From contig CANLTZ010000005.1 of the NCBI GenBank assembly GCA_947494145.1, positions 186,001 through 250,000 on the forward strand: a stretch of 64,000 nt of DNA, written 5' to 3'. The DNA comes from an uncultured Jannaschia sp. Lineage in GTDB: Bacteria; Pseudomonadota; Alphaproteobacteria; Rhodobacterales; Rhodobacteraceae. The position numbers and the translations under genes were made by a program. Positions 18,337-26,903 of the stretch are shown piece after piece (position 1 is the stretch's first letter; each line of letters starts with the position of its first letter). Below the pieces are notes generated by a model. That model was not told the origin of the DNA and did no database searches. It saw nothing but the letters and a program-made list of their open reading frames with translations.

Positions 18337-18379
18337 ATAAATTTTTAGATAAATCCAATATTTCCATAATAAATTTTTA
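18337..18379. promoter_or_regulatory. ATAAATTTTTA direct repeats in a divergent promoter region
   Basis: ATAAATTTTTA is found at 18337-18347 and 18369-18379, 32 bp apart, inside a 150-bp AT-rich spacer between the HTH-array gene (minus) and the acidic protein gene (plus). This is the expected location for a shared operator. No clear -35/-10 pair was assigned. Confidence 0.4.
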
Positions 18380-18460
18380 ATCTTTATGAATTATCATACA
18401 GGGGCATGTCAAAGGAAGCCGGAAAACGGATAAACGGCATGGCAATAGGGAGTGTATGTT

Positions 18461-19384
18461 ATGGCTTACAGCCATGGGGATTTACAGGAGGAATTCAAGG
18501 ATAAGCGCGGGCAACCATTTGCCAGTGATGAAGTCGCATATGCCGCACATCTGAACAGAGTTACCCGCGAAGAGAATGATCAAAATCTATTTGGCATTCA
18601 AAGCGGCCTGCGTGAAAGCTTAATCAAATCAGGAGCGGCGGCGACCGCAGAAGCGCAAGAGTCGCTTATAAATGACGCAGAACGTAAATCAAAAGAACGT
18701 TCAAGCGATATCCTTCTGCTTGCGCTGATCAAAGCGGGTGACGCCGATACGTTCATTGCCGGCCAGGTCTTCGGCAATATGACTGATGATGAAATTTTTA
18801 GCTTCGCGGAAAGTGTTGAAAGCGAAACCGGGCTATCGGTTCTCGAACACGCTAGGGACATCCTTGGTGATGATATGCCCGAGCAAAAGCCGGGTGAGAG
18901 TGAAGCGGACTATCTCCGTCGCGCGATGGAGGATGTGGTCAAGGAAACGCATGAGGATGGCGAGGTGAAACCCGAATATGCCGATCATGCGTTGCTGCGC
19001 CAGATCAAGAAGAGGGACGATTACCAGGCCGCAGTTGAGTTCGCGAAAAGTAAGGATGCCGAAATCGCTCTAAATGGCGGGCTGGTCACGGAGGCCGACG
19101 TAAGCGAAACCATCGCTGAAGCGGGCAAGAGCCATGCATCCAGCGATACAGTCGCGTTTGAAATTGAAGATCAGACCTTACGTTGGGTTAGCCGCGACGT
19201 TCAGGACAGCAGTAGAGATGAAGACGTCGCGGTCATTGACGAGGCGGAAGATGATTTCGGGATGTTTGGAAGTGAAGTAAGTGAGAAGTTTAATGCCGAT
19301 TTTGCAGAGGCTTCATCGGATATTTCCAATGACGAGCCAATGTCCAAGCTCTCAATCAATGTGAGCGGGCCTAAGGTTACCTAG
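18461..19384 (+). CDS. Acidic hypothetical protein
   Basis: A 307-residue, very acidic, mostly helical protein. ATG 18461 is preferred to the GTG at 18452 because AGGGAG lies about 9 bp upstream of it. The middle (SADILLL-like ALIKAGDADTFIAGQVFGNM) is amphipathic; the C-terminal third is Asp/Glu/Ser-rich and probably disordered. No signal peptide or known domain. The extreme acidity could suit a nucleic-acid mimic or a chaperone, but this is speculation. It ends overlapping the convergent 19381 gene by 4 bp. Confidence 0.6.
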   Translation: MAYSHGDLQEEFKDKRGQPFASDEVAYAAHLNRVTREENDQNLFGIQSGLRESLIKSGAAATAEAQESLINDAERKSKERSSDILLLALIKAGDADTFIAGQVFGNMTDDEIFSFAESVESETGLSVLEHARDILGDDMPEQKPGESEADYLRRAMEDVVKETHEDGEVKPEYADHALLRQIKKRDDYQAAVEFAKSKDAEIALNGGLVTEADVSETIAEAGKSHASSDTVAFEIEDQTLRWVSRDVQDSSRDEDVAVIDEAEDDFGMFGSEVSEKFNADFAEASSDISNDEPMSKLSINVSGPKVT

Positions 19385-19914
19385 CCACCAGCGGGCACTG
19401 GCGCCGCGAGTTCCACGGCGGCCAACTCTTTGGCAATCTTTAGCTGCTCCACTATATCGGGCATAGCGGCGAAGGCCTCACGAACCGATTTCACCTCGGT
19501 CCCGTTCTCCGCACCATGAATCAAGCGGTCAACGTGAAATGTCAAACCCGTTGCTTTGCTTCCTGGGTTGGGACTGAGGAAAGCTTTTGCAGGAGTCTGA
19601 TATTTGTCTGCGAAGAGCTGAACAACCGCGTCACCAAACTGCTCCGCTGTGTCGAAATGGCTGTTTGGAAAGCTTTCATCCCCAACATGAATGACGATTC
19701 CGACACCGTAATTGTCTTCTGCATATTCACGTGCTCCACGTGCGGCCTCATCCAATGCGCGAAGCTCTTCATTCCAAACCGAACTATTTTGTGGTTGTGC
19801 AACGGGCGTAACATCCTCTGCGCTGGCCGCAGCAGGCGCAAACACAGCAGCCGCGCTCAAGCTAGCCGCGAGCGCACTACCCAAAATTCCGTTTCTTTTC
19901 CTGGCTTGTGCCAT
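19381..19914 (-). CDS. Secreted or periplasmic hypothetical protein
   Basis: A 177-residue protein from ATG 19914: a basic start (MAQARKRNGILGSAL), a hydrophobic stretch and the cleavage-like AAASAED define a good signal peptide. The mature region has EELRALDEAARGAREYAE, then IVIHVGDESFPNSHFDTAEQF. The frame continues upstream for more than 100 codons, but that part crosses AT-rich sequence with no coding look. Function unknown; convergent with the acidic protein gene. Confidence 0.6.
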   Translation of the reverse strand: MAQARKRNGILGSALAASLSAAAVFAPAAASAEDVTPVAQPQNSSVWNEELRALDEAARGAREYAEDNYGVGIVIHVGDESFPNSHFDTAEQFGDAVVQLFADKYQTPAKAFLSPNPGSKATGLTFHVDRLIHGAENGTEVKSVREAFAAMPDIVEQLKIAKELAAVELAAPVPAGG

Positions 19915-20321
19915 TTGTGCCCTTGCATTCTTAATTGCGTCAGACACACACCTCTTCAGCTTTCTTATCTTTTTATATGCTGCAAGCAAAAAGATAGACA
20001 AAATATTTCTTATTTGCAAGCTTTTTGAAACTATATTACCTGTCAAGCTATAATATCTGCATACGCTGCTATTAATTATGACATTCTGAAACGCTTCGCC
20101 GCGTATTGACGGTTTAAGCGTTTGTGAATTGGAAGGAATCTGTGGACATCCCGGAAATGGAGCTTCGCAATACTTGGCCGAAGGCCAGCCATCTGCTCCA
20201 ATCAAAAAGGATGGATTCTGACTATGGTATATCGCAAGACGAGAGAGAAAGCACGAACGACCGGCAAACCACTTGTACATAGGGGTTTCACGGCTTCAAA
20301 CGATGGGGAAGATCATGGATG
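19915..20321. other. AT-rich non-coding region before the resolvase
   Basis: No gene seen. 19930-20090 is AT-rich with poly-T/poly-A tracts and should contain the promoter of the minus-strand secreted protein. The remainder up to the res-like palindrome shows no recognisable feature. Confidence 0.45.
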
Positions 20322-20372
20322 CGGCAGCACAGCAAAACCGATCCGTTTTGCTACCCCTGAAAGGTGCTGCCG
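20322..20372. repeat. Nested inverted repeats, res-like site of the resolvase
   Basis: The outer arms CGGCAGCAC (20322-20330) and GTGCTGCCG (20364-20372) enclose inner arms GCAAAAC (20332-20338) and GTTTTGC (20345-20351) around a 6-bp centre. The site ends at the resolvase start codon, where Tn3-type resolvases have their res sites and control their own transcription. Confidence 0.55.
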
Positions 20373-20990
20373 ATGATCCGATGGCCGCTTCCACCAACGC
20401 CGACAAGTGAGGCCGCTCGACTGATCGGGTATGCCCGTGTCTCAACCGACGATCAACGCCTTGATATGCAGCTCGACGCGCTGATGCGGGCCAGTTGCGC
20501 GATGATCTATCACGATCATGGTGTATCGGGCGCGAAGGCAAAGCGACCGGGGCTGGACGAAGCGCTGGCGGCTTTGCGTCCCGGCGACACGTTGGTAGTC
20601 TACAAGCTCGACCGGCTCGGGCGCTCTGTTCTACATCTGGCTGATCTGGTCACGCGGCTCGACAACGAAGGTGTGCAGTTCTGTTCTCTCACCGAAGGCA
20701 TCGACACGACATCAGCCGGGGGCAAACTGGTCTTCCACATCTTCGCCGCCGTGGCGGAGTTCGGACGCGATCTCATCCGTGAGAACACGTTGGAAGGGAT
20801 GCGAGCGGCACGCGAGCGCGGCAGCAAGATCGGGCGGCCTCCGCTCCTCACCGAGGACGATATCATGGAAGCCCATCGCTACATCCATCAGGAAGGCGCA
20901 ACATGGCAACAGACGGCTTCACGGTTCCAGGTGTCAGAAAGCACGCTCCAAAGAGGCCTACGGCGGCTCTCTGTGGATAGCGCGGCGTAG
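20373..20990 (+). CDS. Serine resolvase/invertase, Tn3/Hin type
   Basis: A 205-residue protein with the resolvase signature LIGYARVSTDDQ containing the nucleophilic Ser, DHGVSGAKAKRPGLDEAL, YKLDRLGRSVLHL, and a C-terminal HTH (TWQQTASRFQVSESTLQRGL). ATG 20373 was chosen because AAAGG is 9 bp upstream; a GTG at 20364 is in frame. It catalyses short-range resolution or inversion, unlike the large integrase at the element end. It may be the remnant of a transposon or a multimer-resolution function of the element. Its likely site is the nested palindrome just upstream. Confidence 0.9.
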   Translation: MIRWPLPPTPTSEAARLIGYARVSTDDQRLDMQLDALMRASCAMIYHDHGVSGAKAKRPGLDEALAALRPGDTLVVYKLDRLGRSVLHLADLVTRLDNEGVQFCSLTEGIDTTSAGGKLVFHIFAAVAEFGRDLIRENTLEGMRAARERGSKIGRPPLLTEDDIMEAHRYIHQEGATWQQTASRFQVSESTLQRGLRRLSVDSAA

Positions 20991-21073
20991 GCGGGTTCGT
21001 CTGGTTGCAGTCCGCATACCCTCGTATGTTGGTTGACGCCTCTATCGCCCGATTTCTCCTTATCTCTCACCCG

Positions 21074-21104
21074 CAAGATGTGCGGTGTAGTACACCGCAT
21101 CTTG
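21074..21104. repeat. 31-bp near-perfect palindrome
   Basis: CAAGATG and GCGGTGTA (21074-21089, one bulged T) pair with TACACCGC and ATCTTG (21091-21104) around a single base. It lies about 80 bp after the resolvase stop. No U-run follows, so a simple terminator is unlikely; a second hairpin (GGGAGC...GCTCCC, 21110-21130) follows it. Confidence 0.55.
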
Positions 21105-21187
21105 GCAAGGGAGCCCGCTGCGCGCTCCCGTTGCATCCCTCCGGCCTTGGCTCTTCCAGGGTATTGAACCCATTCCAGCGCCAGTAG

Positions 21188-21493
21188 ATCGTATCGCCGA
21201 TCAATCACTCGCAGGGCTTGGAGACGTCCCTCTCCACCTGCACCGAACCATGGATCAAAGGGGCTATCGCGCCCCTTGAAACCCTCTCGCAAGGAGACTT
21301 CACTCTCCCTGCACCCATCGACTTGGCGGGCGTTCCTACCCCCAAGACCCCAGACCACTTCGTGGAGACCAACCCTGCGCAGGCTGGATGCCGCCATCTT
21401 GCCGAAGATGAACCACTCCCAGGGGCCTATCGCCGCCCCTGAACCCAACTCGTCAGGCTTGGAGAAGTGACCTCTCCACCGACACCGAACCAT
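21188..21493. repeat. Degenerate array of hairpin repeats
   Basis: Three related units begin near 21188, 21258 and 21420. Each starts with a stem around TATCGC (for example AGGGGC...GCCCCT), followed by a second stem of the form TGGAGA...TCTCCA. The first and third units end in the same CACCGAACCATG sequence. The units share order and loops but differ in stem sequence with compensating changes (GGGGC/GCCCC against GATC/GATC), which suggests selection for structure. The whole 20991-21554 tract holds no convincing gene. Confidence 0.55.
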
Positions 21494-21554
21494 GCACAGC
21501 GGGCGCCCGACTGATCACCCCAGCATCACGTCAAGTGTAACATTAACCCGGAGC

Positions 21555-21989
21555 CTACCGAACCTTGGCTCGATGTTTCTTCAGTCGCATGGCAGCGGCA
21601 GAAACGTCCCGCACCAACTCACGTCCATTCATCGCCAAAAGGTAGGCTTGCTTGTCTACTTCGGCTTGCGAAAGGCTGCCATCTGCCATGGCATGCATGA
21701 GCGTATTTCGCTGCTCTGCCCAATCGAAGATGCTTTGCGGTTCCAGGTTTGCATCCAATAACTTGTCTGTCGCTCCGCGGTTCTTCAGTTCATCAACCTT
21801 CTTTCCAAGCATCCTGATCGGGTTGGGGCTGCCATTGTAACCAATACCTCCGCTCTGGCGTAGCATTGACACCAATCTATCCTCGATAATAGCATAGGCG
21901 TACCACGACGCTTCGAGATAGAATTTACTTTCAATGGCAGCATCCATTCGCTTGTGGAAACCCTCGAAAAGTTCTCTTTTCTGTGTCAT
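21555..21989 (-). CDS. HEPN-like domain protein
   Basis: A 144-residue all-helical protein. The RNxxxH signature of HEPN ribonucleases is present as RNTLMH, with R94 and H99, in the expected late helix, and an early helix SWYAYAIIEDRLVSML matches the first conserved HEPN helix. HEPN proteins are RNA-cleaving toxins in many toxin-antitoxin and anti-phage systems, or their inactive partners. It is the last gene of a four-gene minus-strand operon, 24 bp after the membrane protein gene. No cognate MNT-type antitoxin is adjacent, so its control may come from the other operon products. Confidence 0.7.
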   Translation of the reverse strand: MTQKRELFEGFHKRMDAAIESKFYLEASWYAYAIIEDRLVSMLRQSGGIGYNGSPNPIRMLGKKVDELKNRGATDKLLDANLEPQSIFDWAEQRNTLMHAMADGSLSQAEVDKQAYLLAMNGRELVRDVSAAAMRLKKHRAKVR

Positions 21990-22013
21990 TTCAGTCGCCC
22001 TTCTTGGATGCCG

Positions 22014-23369
22014 TTATTTGTCATGCGAATCGGCAGTTTTTCCGACTTCGAGGACCAACTCAAAGCCTTTCCCGCTATGAAACCGCTCACGCTTCAGTTC
22101 AATCGTTGTATTTCCCGAAATGGCTTGGAAGGGTTGGCGCGTAGGCAACCTCTGCATCGCGTCCTCGACATCAACATTTATCAGAGCGCGTGCCAGAAGT
22201 CGCTGGGATAAGCGCGAGAACTCGTCCAGAGCCACCTCTGTAACAAAATCATCCATGAAATGGCCACGTAATTTCAGCTGTGTCACCAGCCCTTCGACGC
22301 CGGAAAACGAATAATTGGCTGTGCCAGGGAAAACACTATCATCTAGTTCCTTGGAAGATACGCCAGACCACCAGTCGTCGCCTTCATAACCTGGATGGTA
22401 GTCACCAGTTCTTATTCCCTCTTCAGTCAAAAAGTCTCTTGCCAGAAATGGACTCCAGCCGGTGGATGGGTCCACAGGCGGCGGCGATTCAGCCTCGCGC
22501 TCATACTTCAGAATGTCATTGATGATCTTATCAACGTCCTCTTTGCTTCGTGCAGGCATATTGTGAAATTGCCGCACAGCCCTTCGCAAGAACCACGGTC
22601 TCAGCGGAAAGATCAAACAGAACCGCTTCCTTGCGTAGGCCTTTACTTCATCAGATTGAAAAGACTTCAACTCAATCTGAATGCGTGCGCCCTCGATGTG
22701 TGAGTAGCAATGCAGGAGGTAGAAGAAAGGAATTGAAAGAGCTGTGAAGTAGATTGGCAACAGGAAGGCGCGGAAAGTCTTTGTTGTGAAGAACGTGTCC
22801 GGTTCGTCCAAAACTTGGGATATGGAGTACCAGATGACCGCAAGGACGAAGATTGCAAGTATAATTGAAAGGAGGGAGTTTACCTTTGCGTATTCTTTCT
22901 GACGCTCAGAGAAGACAACAAGCATAGCAAGAAACGTTACCATGGGAACCAAGAATAGCTCTACGACAAAGCCAAAGGTCTTTGCGACGTAAAGAAATTC
23001 AAGAATCGCGGTCCCACTCAGAGCGTCTTTAACGTAACCGCGAAAATGTTGCGTGCCCTCCTTCGCATCAAATGATCTCGCCAAGAGCGGGAGACCACCG
23101 AAGAAGTACCAGACAACCGTCGGAGCCAAGAGGCCAGTCTCCCAGACGCCCAATCGCAAGCCAAGCCAAGCGAGAAAGGCAATATTAGCCGCAAAAGCTG
23201 CGAAAAGGATCAGGAGTTTGGGTGCAATTATCGCCTGCACAATGCCCCAAATCCCTTTCCGTCCCTCCCTTCGTATGAAGAAGAGAAGAAGAAGAACTGT
23301 TATCCAAATTGCACCGGCCAGTTCCCGGTTGTTGAAGTTTCCTGTTAGCCAGGGCCAAAACTCCGTCAT
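22014..23369 (-). CDS. Multi-spanning membrane protein of the four-gene operon
   Basis: A 451-residue protein with about six membrane helices in the first 225 residues (including WITVLLLLFFI, LLILFAAFAANIAFLAW, TVVWYFFGGLPLL, SIILAIFVLAVIWYSI and LLPIYFTALSIPFFYLL), then a soluble C-terminal half of about 225 residues with SGWSPFLARDFL-type loops and a last helix-strand segment. Its start overlaps the helicase stop by 4 bp. No known family was recognised. In defence operons membrane proteins of this layout are often the effector that disrupts the envelope; here that is inference. Confidence 0.65.
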   Translation of the reverse strand: MTEFWPWLTGNFNNRELAGAIWITVLLLLFFIRREGRKGIWGIVQAIIAPKLLILFAAFAANIAFLAWLGLRLGVWETGLLAPTVVWYFFGGLPLLARSFDAKEGTQHFRGYVKDALSGTAILEFLYVAKTFGFVVELFLVPMVTFLAMLVVFSERQKEYAKVNSLLSIILAIFVLAVIWYSISQVLDEPDTFFTTKTFRAFLLPIYFTALSIPFFYLLHCYSHIEGARIQIELKSFQSDEVKAYARKRFCLIFPLRPWFLRRAVRQFHNMPARSKEDVDKIINDILKYEREAESPPPVDPSTGWSPFLARDFLTEEGIRTGDYHPGYEGDDWWSGVSSKELDDSVFPGTANYSFSGVEGLVTQLKLRGHFMDDFVTEVALDEFSRLSQRLLARALINVDVEDAMQRLPTRQPFQAISGNTTIELKRERFHSGKGFELVLEVGKTADSHDK

Positions 23370-26300
23370 GAGCGGAACTCATCAGTCGAGGCAGCGGGGA
23401 GGTATCTATCCAGTGCCGAGAAAACGCCCGCCGACTTCCAAAGACTGCGGTTTCCAATCACATAGAGCGATGACTGCGCTCTGGTTACCGCGACATTCGC
23501 CAAGTTGGGACGTCCGCCAGCCCATGCGCGTGCCCCATTTTGCGAAGATGATTGAGCGCCAAGCACGAAGAAAACAAGCTTTGCCTCTCGCCCCTGAACC
23601 GTGTGCACGGTTCCGACATGTTCCCATATCCAACTCTCAGGTTTGTCCACCCAGCCCTTGAGAACACCGCTCTTGAGCAATTCCTGGCGAAGGTTGTTCT
23701 GTACGATCACAAACGGCGTTACGATGTAAAGGTCGGCGTCTTCGCCAGCAGATCGGAGCTTGTGCAGAATGCCGATCAGGACTCGGGCTTCGTCTGCGCA
23801 CCATTTATCGGGGCCAGGCTTACCAGTAACATCAATCCAGCAAGAACGTCCCAGTACCGGACTTTTCGGCGTCGGTTTCTTTGCTTGAACCATAAGGTTC
23901 GCGTAGGCAATCTCGTTCGAAATATCGAACATCGGGCTGTCACATCTACGGTGAACAAGGAGCGGCGCGCCGACGTCTCGGTGTCCACTTCCAATGGGGA
24001 AACGGGCGCAATACATGCTCGAAGTATCCGCCATAGCTTGAACCGAAGCTTCGGGGGCGTTGTACTTCATCGGGTCGATTCCGAAGTAACCGCAAATCTC
24101 TTCGGTGAGCGTGCTGGGAAGCGTGACGACTGGCTCGATTTGTAGCGGATCACCCACAACGACCGATTTTTGGGTGCGCATTATCGCGCCAACGGCTGCT
24201 TGGGGCAGCGCTTGTCCAGCCTCGTCAATTAGAAGCCAGCCGAGCGCTTCCGGCTCTAGCCGTGAGAACATGCGATTTACCGAGGCAAAAGTTGTCGAGA
24301 CGACCGGAACAACAAGAAAGAAGGATGCCCAAAGGTCTCCGATCAGCGCGTCCTTTTCAGATGTCCCGAGTGAACGCGTTCCAAAAGACTCAACAAACAC
24401 AGATAGATTCTGCCTCAGCGGATCGGCAGCACCGTCAATGAATGCGCGATGAAGGCGGATTGCGGATTCAAAGAGATCATCCCGGATACGGTTCTCGGCT
24501 TCTCCAAACCAGATGCTGGCTTGCTGCATGTCCTCATGGGGCAATTCGAAGAACGAGGTGTCCGGCACGATGGCAGCAAGTGACTTCTTGACCTGCCTCA
24601 AATGTCCTGTGAGCGCCGTCAGTTCGCCATCCAACCTTGTTACCTGTACGCGCTTTGTCTCGATCCGATTCTTGATGCCGGAAAGCTTGGAACGCACCGT
24701 ATCGAATGTCGTCCGCATGTCCATTTCGACAGTCTCGTGCTGCCGCACCGCACGACCAAGTTCTTGATTTTTTGCATTCCAGTCTCTGAAACGCACTGTT
24801 CTGAACAGTCTTGCGAAAAATCCCGGTCTTTGGTGTCGGTGCGCCGTTTGTTGATCGCGGCTCCCGCTAAGATTGTTCTCCGCGAGATCATAACGTTGCT
24901 GCACATCGGCAAGCTGAGCCTCACACGCCGGGCGCTCATCTTCCAAAGCCATAATTTCCGATGACAACCGATCAAGCTCAGTGCGCATTTCTTGAGTCCG
25001 CACGATGTCCTGGTGAATCTCCTGAAGCTTCGTCTGCAGAGATTTGGAAGCTTTCAGCTTCCCAGAAAAATCGTCCCGTGCCGCTTCCCATCGCTTGAAT
25101 GCATCTCGCTGATTTGCTGGCGGCTGCTCGCGATCAATTATCTGTCTGTTTCGCTTTCTAGGCGGTCCATCTTCCTGCGGTTCACTCACGATCTGAGGCA
25201 ATCCGCACGCGTGATTGAGGTAGGTGGACAATCCATTTTCTTCATCGCGCCAGAAAACCTGCGAGAACAAGTATCGGTTTGAAGAATTGCCAAGGACAGC
25301 GGCAATGATACCCCAACTTTCTCGCTCCAAGACATTGTCGGAGACCGTCTTGAAATAGCGCAGGTCGTCTGCGTCCTGCGCTATGGCGTCCATCGCGGGT
25401 AGCTCCGCGCTTACATTCTCGACGGCTTTGTTATTCGAAGAGGCTACGACCATCTCGTAGCCCTTTAGCCGCTCGTCCAGCTTGTGCAGCGAAATTTTTG
25501 CACCGCTTCTCTGCAACGTCTGGCGGGTCGGTGTGAACGCATCGGACGGCTTGTTGTACGCGGCCATCACGCTCGCACGATCTACAATACGCGCGGCAAC
25601 TACGTCTCTAAGGAGCGTTGTCTTGCCAGTACCTGGCGGCCCGTTGACAGCCAGAATTCCAGTCTCCATGCATTCGGGCTGTGTGGCATTGACGGCTGCT
25701 TGTTGCAGCATGGCAAGTGGGAAGCGGCCATTGCCCGGCCATCTACCAAGGGGCGAAAGCGTAGGCTGCAGGATGTGTTGAAGACCGCCTTCGTCTTCCA
25801 AGAGGTTGGTGCGCCTGGGTGGCGATTGAATGCCCAGATAGTGTTGAAGTGCGTGAGGGAGCGTGCCTCTCGCATGCAGCGCCCTTGCTGTTGCAAGGTC
25901 GTCAAGAAAGAAGGAATTCAGCAAACTGGGTTCGGGCGGCGTCTTGCTTGCAAAAAACTCATAACGGCGCAGGGCGAAATACGGCTCTTTTAGCGCATGG
26001 CCGGACAGATTCAGCGTTCCGACGAGAAAATCATAAAGGTCTTTGATATGCGCCTTTGTCAGCGGAATAACGTCGCCGCTCCGATCCCTCTTGACCAGGC
26101 GCTTGCTGAAAATCTCTCGCAGATGTCGCTCATGTTGCGGCCAGTCTGCCAGTGCTTTCAGATCACCTTGAAGTGCCACCGGAACACCCCACGCGAAGCT
26201 CGATATGGCGAAACTCACATCGTCTTCCAGCGGTCTCCCTTCCTTATCCAGCAGGATACTCGCCAGCGGCGAGAACCCTTGCATGCTTGGCGCATCAGGC

Positions 26301-26869
26301 CTGCGATCCGCATAGAGCTTTAGAAGTGCTTCAAAGGCAGGACCGAGCGCAATCGCACCCAGGATAAGCTCGTAGTAAAGCCGTTTCTTGGGTCTTGAGC
26401 GCTCTCCGCGTTCCCATGGAAGTTCTACCTCATCGAAACGCGCGATCCGGGACGTATCACCTGCCGCCAAATCGCCCTCGCGCCGATACCCTTGCGGCGA
26501 AAGAACTTCCAACGCCGTCCATGTCCGCAATATGTTCTCCGGCTCATTTGTGACCGCAGGTTTTTTTCCCAGATCAGCGCGCCTGGCCATCGCGGGCGGG
26601 GTCGCAGGAGTTTCTTGCTTGGTTGCAGGAGGCACCGGTTTCGGAGTTGCCTTCGGAGCTCTTGAAACGGGCGGCTCAGGTTTCTTGGCGGGTTTGAAGT
26701 CGCCCCCTACCGCTAACACTTTCTTTGCGAGCGCTTGAGCGCGCTGCGTATTGCGATGGCGAAGTTCGGACTCTAGAAGATCCAGAATGCTTGGGTCACG
26801 GCCCGAGTCTGCGAATAGTGCCTCAAGTTCTTTGATCGATTTTTTGAAATATGGTCTTTGTGCCATCAC
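23366..26869 (-). CDS. Large SF1 (UPF1/Dna2-like) helicase with coiled-coil insert
   Basis: A 1167-residue protein. An N-terminal helical segment and a Pro/Lys linker (about 55-110) lead to a domain of unknown type, then Walker A GPPGTGKTTLL near residue 410 and the motif Ia region VVASSNNKAVENVS. About 200 residues rich in heptad-like charged helices interrupt the core. The second half has LLIDEAGQALPQ (Walker B, DEAG), VVVGDPLQIEPVV (motif III), VGTVHTVQGREA (motif V) and NVAVTRAQSSLYVIG (motif VI), all typical of AAA_11/AAA_12 SF1B helicases. It probably unwinds or translocates on nucleic acid using ATP. The operon context with HEPN and membrane proteins points to defence. Confidence 0.85.
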   Translation of the reverse strand: MMAQRPYFKKSIKELEALFADSGRDPSILDLLESELRHRNTQRAQALAKKVLAVGGDFKPAKKPEPPVSRAPKATPKPVPPATKQETPATPPAMARRADLGKKPAVTNEPENILRTWTALEVLSPQGYRREGDLAAGDTSRIARFDEVELPWERGERSRPKKRLYYELILGAIALGPAFEALLKLYADRRPDAPSMQGFSPLASILLDKEGRPLEDDVSFAISSFAWGVPVALQGDLKALADWPQHERHLREIFSKRLVKRDRSGDVIPLTKAHIKDLYDFLVGTLNLSGHALKEPYFALRRYEFFASKTPPEPSLLNSFFLDDLATARALHARGTLPHALQHYLGIQSPPRRTNLLEDEGGLQHILQPTLSPLGRWPGNGRFPLAMLQQAAVNATQPECMETGILAVNGPPGTGKTTLLRDVVAARIVDRASVMAAYNKPSDAFTPTRQTLQRSGAKISLHKLDERLKGYEMVVASSNNKAVENVSAELPAMDAIAQDADDLRYFKTVSDNVLERESWGIIAAVLGNSSNRYLFSQVFWRDEENGLSTYLNHACGLPQIVSEPQEDGPPRKRNRQIIDREQPPANQRDAFKRWEAARDDFSGKLKASKSLQTKLQEIHQDIVRTQEMRTELDRLSSEIMALEDERPACEAQLADVQQRYDLAENNLSGSRDQQTAHRHQRPGFFARLFRTVRFRDWNAKNQELGRAVRQHETVEMDMRTTFDTVRSKLSGIKNRIETKRVQVTRLDGELTALTGHLRQVKKSLAAIVPDTSFFELPHEDMQQASIWFGEAENRIRDDLFESAIRLHRAFIDGAADPLRQNLSVFVESFGTRSLGTSEKDALIGDLWASFFLVVPVVSTTFASVNRMFSRLEPEALGWLLIDEAGQALPQAAVGAIMRTQKSVVVGDPLQIEPVVTLPSTLTEEICGYFGIDPMKYNAPEASVQAMADTSSMYCARFPIGSGHRDVGAPLLVHRRCDSPMFDISNEIAYANLMVQAKKPTPKSPVLGRSCWIDVTGKPGPDKWCADEARVLIGILHKLRSAGEDADLYIVTPFVIVQNNLRQELLKSGVLKGWVDKPESWIWEHVGTVHTVQGREAKLVFFVLGAQSSSQNGARAWAGGRPNLANVAVTRAQSSLYVIGNRSLWKSAGVFSALDRYLPAASTDEFRS

Positions 26870-26903
26870 TCTGCTCTATAATTCGTTTTGTTTTATCATA
26901 TAC

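Noticed and set aside
20888-21493. 201-codon minus-strand frame over the resolvase 3' end and hairpin tract
   Set aside because: It overlaps the resolvase gene in antisense and crosses the repeated hairpins, with no domain; it is judged a by-product of sequence composition.
21188-21493. Hairpin repeats as a CRISPR array
   Set aside because: Only three degenerate units with uneven spacing (about 70 and 162 bp) and no cas genes in the window; not a CRISPR.
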